In this document: piece by piece, positions 57,650 through 64,000 of the stretch | How the letters are laid out: every line of letters begins with the position of its first letter | Numbering within the stretch: the first letter of the stretch is position 1 | From: Hyphomicrobiales bacterium | Lineage (GTDB): Bacteria > Pseudomonadota > Alphaproteobacteria > Rhizobiales > Rhodobiaceae | Direction: 5' to 3' | Length of the DNA stretch: 64,000 bases | NCBI GenBank assembly: GCA_002869065.1 | Contig: PKTR01000005.1 | Location: forward strand, 1 to 64,000 | Position numbers and translations under genes: made by a program | The notes under the pieces: model-generated | Told to the model about the DNA's origin: nothing | Seen by the model: only the letters and a program-made list of their open reading frames with translations | Database searches by the model: none

Positions 57650-60052
57650 ATGGTAAACAAGGCGTTCACCGTGATTGATTCGGAAAAGCCCATGCACGAT
57701 CCCGCCCGCAAGGATGCGGTTCCGGCCCCGAGCGAGCCGACAGCCGGCGGCATCGCCGCCCGCGCGATGAGCGCGCGCAGCACCGCCGCTGCATCCTATC
57801 TCGACGCGCTCAATCCCGAGCAGCGCGAGGCGGTCGAGACCATCGACGGCCCGGTGCTGGTGCTCGCCGGCGCGGGAACCGGCAAGACCCGCGTTCTGAC
57901 CACCCGCATCGCCCATATTCTTGCCACCGGCCGCGCCTGGCCGAGCCAGATCCTCGCCGTCACCTTCACCAACAAGGCCGCCCGCGAAATGCGCGAGCGC
58001 ATCGCCACCATGGTCGGCGACAGCGTCGAGGGCATGGCCTGGCTCGGCACCTTCCACGCCATCGGCACCAAGATCCTGCGCCGCCATGCCGAGCTGGTCG
58101 ATCTCAAGTCCAATTTCACCATCCTCGACACCGACGATCAGATCCGCCTCATCAAGCAGGTGATCCAGGCCGAGGGCATCGACGAGAAGCGCTGGCCGGC
58201 GCGGCAGTTTGCCAGCATCATCGACGGCTGGAAGAACCGCGGCCTGATGCCGGGCGAGGTGCCAGAGGGCGAAGGCCGGGCATTCGGCGCCGGCCGTGGT
58301 CGCGCCCTCTACGCCGCCTATCAGGACCGGCTGAGGACGCTGAACGCCTGCGACTTCGGCGATCTTCTGTGCCACGTCATCCGCATCTTCCGCGAACACC
58401 ACGACGTCCTCGCCGACTACCAGAACCGCTTCCGCTACATGTTGGTCGACGAGTATCAGGATACCAACATCGCGCAGTATCTCTGGCTGCGGCTGCTGGC
58501 GCAGAACCATCCGAATCTGTGCTGCGTCGGCGACGACGACCAGTCGATCTATGGCTGGCGCGGCGCCGAGGTCGACAACATCCTGCGCTTCGAGCACGAC
58601 TTCCCCGGCGCCAAGGTGGTCCGGCTGGAGCGCAACTACCGCTCGACCGGGCACATTCTCGGCGCCGCCTCGCACCTCATCGCCCACAATGACGGCCGCC
58701 TCGGCAAGACCCTCTTCACCGATCACGACGACCCCGACGCCGACCGTGTGTCGGTCGGTGCGAGCTGGGACTCTGAGGAAGAGGCCCGCCAGATCGGCGA
58801 CGAGATCGAGGCGCTGCAGACCAAGGGCCACAAGCTCGACCAGATCGCCATTCTGGTGCGCGCCTCCTTCCAGATGCGCGAATTCGAAGATCGCTTCGTC
58901 ACGCTTGGCCTGCCCTACCGCGTTATCGGCGGCCCGCGCTTCTACGAGCGCATGGAGATCCGCGACGCGCTCGCCTATTTCCGCGCCACCGTGCAGCCGG
59001 CCGACGATCTCGCCTTCGAGCGCATCGTCAACAAGCCGAAGCGCGGCCTCGGCGACGTCACCCTGCAACTCGTCCACGAGACGGCGCGCGCGGCCGGCAT
59101 CCCGCTCATTCAGGCCGCCGGCGAACTGGCCGAGACCGAGGAGCTGCGCCCCAAGACGCGGATTTCGCTGAAGAACCTCGTCGACAGCTTCACCCGCTGG
59201 CGCAACCAGCTCGACAGCCTCAGCCATGTGGAACTCGCCGAAATCATCCTGGACGAGTCCGGCTACACCGAGATGTGGCAGGCCGACCGTTCGCCCGACG
59301 CGCCGGGTCGGCTCGAGAACCTGAAGGAACTCGTCCGCTCCATGGAGGATTTCGACTCCCTGCAGGGCTTCCTTGAGCACATCTCGCTGGTCATGGACGC
59401 CGACAAGGGCGACGGCATCGACGCGGTCAACGTCATGACGCTGCATTCGGCGAAGGGGCTGGAATTCGACACCGTCTTCCTGCCCGGCTGGGAGGAAGGC
59501 CTCTTCCCGCATCAGCGCGCTCTCGACGAGGGCGGCCGCTCCGGCCTCGAGGAAGAGCGCCGGCTGGCCTATGTCGGCATCACCCGCGCCCGCGCCCGTG
59601 CCAAGATCTGGTTCGCCTCCAACCGCCGCATCCACGGCCTGTGGCAGTCGACGATCCCCTCGCGCTTCCTCGACGAACTGCCCGAGGCCCATGTCGACGT
59701 CGTCGAGCAGGGATCGAGCTATGGCGGCTACAGCGGCGGCAACTACGGCGCCAGCCGCTTCGACAAGGCCGAGACGTTTTCCTCCAGCTACGGCACACCC
59801 GGCTGGCAGCGCGCCCAGCGCAACCGCACCTCGTCGGGCTCGCAGACGGCGCGCGGCCCGAAAACCATCGAGGGCGAATTGGTCGCGAAAAGCGTAATCG
59901 GCGGCGAGTCCGCCTATTCGCTCGGCGAACGCGTCTTCCACATCAAGTTCGGCTATGGCGCGATTGCCTCGATCGACGGCAACAAGCTGACCATCGATTT
60001 CGAAAAGGCCGGCCGCAAGCGCGTGCTCGACAGCTTCGTCGAGCGGCACTGA
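57650..60052 (+). CDS. uvrD: UvrD/PcrA-family DNA helicase
   Basis: The 800-residue SF1 helicase has the Q motif LNPEQREAV, Walker A GAGTGKT, Walker B LVDEYQDTN, GDDDQSIYGWRGA, LERNYRS and, late, VMTLHSAKGLEFD and AYVGITRA. The end carries the usual C-terminal Tudor-like part (GERVFHIKFGYGAIASIDG). It unwinds DNA in repair and replication. The ATG at 57650 or a later one at 57692 starts it. Confidence 0.94.
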   Translation: MVNKAFTVIDSEKPMHDPARKDAVPAPSEPTAGGIAARAMSARSTAAASYLDALNPEQREAVETIDGPVLVLAGAGTGKTRVLTTRIAHILATGRAWPSQILAVTFTNKAAREMRERIATMVGDSVEGMAWLGTFHAIGTKILRRHAELVDLKSNFTILDTDDQIRLIKQVIQAEGIDEKRWPARQFASIIDGWKNRGLMPGEVPEGEGRAFGAGRGRALYAAYQDRLRTLNACDFGDLLCHVIRIFREHHDVLADYQNRFRYMLVDEYQDTNIAQYLWLRLLAQNHPNLCCVGDDDQSIYGWRGAEVDNILRFEHDFPGAKVVRLERNYRSTGHILGAASHLIAHNDGRLGKTLFTDHDDPDADRVSVGASWDSEEEARQIGDEIEALQTKGHKLDQIAILVRASFQMREFEDRFVTLGLPYRVIGGPRFYERMEIRDALAYFRATVQPADDLAFERIVNKPKRGLGDVTLQLVHETARAAGIPLIQAAGELAETEELRPKTRISLKNLVDSFTRWRNQLDSLSHVELAEIILDESGYTEMWQADRSPDAPGRLENLKELVRSMEDFDSLQGFLEHISLVMDADKGDGIDAVNVMTLHSAKGLEFDTVFLPGWEEGLFPHQRALDEGGRSGLEEERRLAYVGITRARARAKIWFASNRRIHGLWQSTIPSRFLDELPEAHVDVVEQGSSYGGYSGGNYGASRFDKAETFSSSYGTPGWQRAQRNRTSSGSQTARGPKTIEGELVAKSVIGGESAYSLGERVFHIKFGYGAIASIDGNKLTIDFEKAGRKRVLDSFVERH

Positions 60053-60092
60053 CAAAGCCGCGCCTGCATACCGTCACTCTGGCCTCTCCCCT

Positions 60093-60228
60093 CGTCATCC
60101 TCCGGCTTGACCGGAGGATCGGGCAGCGACGAGCACGACGCCAGCGAGTCGGCATTGAGTGAGAACGCCCCCCTCAACACGCCCCACCCACATGGAAAGC
60201 GATCCTCCGGTCAAGCCGGAGGATGACG
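60093..60228. repeat. Dispersed palindromic element B (same family as 17338-17480)
   Basis: Inverted 29-bp ends at 60093-60121 and 60200-60228 are identical to those of the copy at 17338-17480. The core is 78 bases and shares AACGCCCCC and CATGGA blocks with it. It follows the helicase gene by 40 bases. Confidence 0.88.
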
Positions 60229-60502
60229 GGCTGAGGCATCGGATGCGCTCATCGCATCAGCCGCCCCCATGCAAAAAAACAGCCCCACACACGACCCGCG
60301 CCCGGCCATTATTTCGCCGTGAAATAAGCGCTGAGATTCCCGTTGCACCGGCGCTAAATACGCTCTAGAGCAGCGCCGATTTTCACCATCGCCGCACGAG
60401 AGCACGACCCGCTCGACGGAGGCCAGCCCGGACCCGGATTTGCGGGGCGGGATTGTTTATGCGTGCCGCAGCAACGGTGCGTTTCGCGAAAGACCTGCCT
60501 CG
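60229..60502. other. Intergenic region with dyads before the acyltransferase gene
   Basis: No gene recognised. A perfect dyad TTATTTC-GCCGT-GAAATAA lies at 60309-60327, a candidate operator. A GCTCTAGAGC palindrome, frequent in rhizobial intergenic DNA, lies at about 60362. Confidence 0.45.
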
Positions 60503-61546
60503 ATGTATCTCAATTCAATCAAAAATTTCCGGGCGCTGGCCATCATCCTGATCGTCGCGGTGCACAGCTTCAGCTTCGCCAGCATCCCCTTCAAGACATT
60601 TCCGTCGCAGTTCCTCGGCAATCTGATTTCCGGCGGCACGACCCTCTTCGTCTTCATCTCAGGCCTGTTGTTCTTCCACGTCTTCTACAAGCGCTACACC
60701 TTCAGGAGCTTCATGGCCGGCAAGGTCAGGAACGTGGTCATCCCCTACACGATCCTGTCGATCATCCCGATCTGGATGGTGATGAACCAGGCCAAAATCC
60801 CCTGGCCGTTCTTCGAGCCGACCGGCCCCGGCTTCATCGAGGAAACCCTCGTGCCGGCGCTGAAATATTACGTCACCGGGCGTTTCGCGACGGCCTACTG
60901 GTACATACCCTTCATCGTCGTCACTTTTCTGATGTCGCCGCTGCACATCGCCTATATCCGCCTCAACATCCGCTGGCAGATCGTCATCATGGCGGTGCTG
61001 TTTGCGGTCTCGGCGGTCGTCCAGCGCCCGCAAGAAAACATCAACACGCTGCAAAGCGTCGTTGCCTTCACGCCGGTCTATCTCTTGGGCATCACCTGCG
61101 GCATGAACCTGCAATGGCTTTACGACAAGCTGACCGGACGCGAATGGATCTTCGCCGCGATCGGCCTCGCGCTTGCCGCGCTGGAATACACGACCGGCGC
61201 ATTCTCGAACTACCACAAGGACTTCTTCGCCTTGAAGGGCATCGACCTGATGCTGTTCCAGAAGGTGTCGTGGTGCATCTTCTTTCTGATCTTCCTGCAC
61301 CGCTTCGAGAACTGGTCGCCGCGCTGGGTGAACACGATTGCGGCCACCAGCTTCGCGATCTTCTTCCTGCACCCGTTCTTCCTGAAGACGCTGCACACCA
61401 TCCGCAACTTTTATGGCGTCCGCTTCGACGGCTCCTGGACGGTCTATTGGGCAGCCGTCGCGCTCGTCACGGGGCTCTCCATCGCCACCGCGCTCGCCGT
61501 CCGTGCCATCATCGGCAAGAACAGCCGGTATCTGATCGGGTATTGA
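60503..61546 (+). CDS. Membrane acyltransferase family 3 protein
   Basis: The 347-residue protein has about ten membrane segments and starts MYLNSIKNFRALAIILIVAV then His21. The R-X10-H pattern (Arg10, His21) is the acyltransferase 3 active-site signature, and LFVFISGLLFF matches the family's second segment. The ATG at 60503 is chosen since the residues before it lack similarity. It would acylate a glycan or lipid; no sugar-synthesis genes are beside it. Confidence 0.9.
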   Translation: MYLNSIKNFRALAIILIVAVHSFSFASIPFKTFPSQFLGNLISGGTTLFVFISGLLFFHVFYKRYTFRSFMAGKVRNVVIPYTILSIIPIWMVMNQAKIPWPFFEPTGPGFIEETLVPALKYYVTGRFATAYWYIPFIVVTFLMSPLHIAYIRLNIRWQIVIMAVLFAVSAVVQRPQENINTLQSVVAFTPVYLLGITCGMNLQWLYDKLTGREWIFAAIGLALAALEYTTGAFSNYHKDFFALKGIDLMLFQKVSWCIFFLIFLHRFENWSPRWVNTIAATSFAIFFLHPFFLKTLHTIRNFYGVRFDGSWTVYWAAVALVTGLSIATALAVRAIIGKNSRYLIGY

Positions 61547-61603
61547 GGGAGGGGGCCTCCCTGCCCTTGACGCCGGGCTCGTAGCAGGCAATTTCGAGTC
61601 TCG

Positions 61604-63873
<2,270 letters not shown>

Positions 63874-63959
63874 GGGGTGGAGGCGGGCCCGCATCGTGTG
63901 CACCGGTCAGCTCTTGCCGCGATCAAGACCGATCCCCGCAAATATCTGTTTGCCCCTCC

Positions 63960-64000
63960 CCGTCATCCCGGACAAGCCGCGAAGCGGCGCGATCCGGGAT
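63960..64000. repeat. Dispersed repeat reaching the window edge
   Basis: CGTCATCCCGGACAAG, a small hairpin (GCCGC-GAA-GCGGC) and ATCCGGGAT form one end of a palindromic element similar in layout to the two other repeat types in the window. The rest lies outside. Confidence 0.7.

Noticed and set aside
57590-60055. A minus-strand open frame of 821 codons opposite the helicase gene
   Set aside because: Antisense shadow of the UvrD/PcrA coding frame, with no recognisable domain and no ribosome site.

Overview
The window is high-GC chromosomal DNA from an alphaproteobacterium, most probably of the order Hyphomicrobiales (Rhizobiales). The evidence is a circularly permuted (two-piece) tmRNA with the tag ANDNYAEARLAA, an alphaproteobacterial-type SspB beside it, the block thyA-GNAT-folA-hflK-hflC-DUF2065, and dispersed palindromic repeats of the kind scattered through rhizobial genomes. 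I cannot fix the genus.

Layout. Positions 1-91 hold the start of a truncated secreted protein. Positions 326-11776 hold a sigma54 activator and, divergent from it, a textbook -24/-12 promoter preceded by two TGTTGCA/TGCAACA dyads. That promoter faces a nine-kilobase same-strand run: SCP2-like protein, RND adaptor, RND pump with a long basic tail, then four exported low-complexity proteins, one of them resembling sulfur-globule proteins and preceded by a possible pseudoknot leader. The run ends at a strong terminator. This is my best candidate for an undescribed system. Positions 11799-23194 hold a catabolic island: FAA-hydrolase family enzyme, 3-hydroxyanthranilate 3,4-dioxygenase, an orphan molybdenum hydroxylase large subunit, a DapA-family lyase, a cupin, an arylformamidase-like gene broken by one TAG codon, and a livFGMH plus binding-protein ABC transporter. 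A 104-bp copy of the livF 3' end lies among repeats between the cupin and the hydrolase.

Positions 23536-31819 hold a two-component system, a four-EF-hand protein, an exported FKBP-rhodanese fusion and a polyamine-type ABC operon with a structured leader. Positions 32126-40372 hold a phospholipase D-like lipoprotein, a UPF0178 protein, DUF2065, hflC, hflK, folA, an acetyltransferase, thyA and a CPBP membrane protease. Positions 40409-41919 hold the tmRNA gene followed at once by its proteolytic adaptor gene sspB, then DUF4169 and ribbon-helix-helix proteins.

Positions 41955-57402 are mostly household and envelope genes: a giant AsmA-family protein, an FAD-linked 2-hydroxyacid dehydrogenase, a thioesterase, a CLC channel, aminopeptidase P, a YjiS-like small protein, prmA, a cation/proton antiporter, a zinc metallopeptidase, a small HTH regulator with palindromic operators, and a cold-shock protein. 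Positions 57650-63873 hold a UvrD/PcrA helicase, a membrane acyltransferase and ligA. Mobile genes, CRISPR arrays, rRNA and tRNA genes were not seen.
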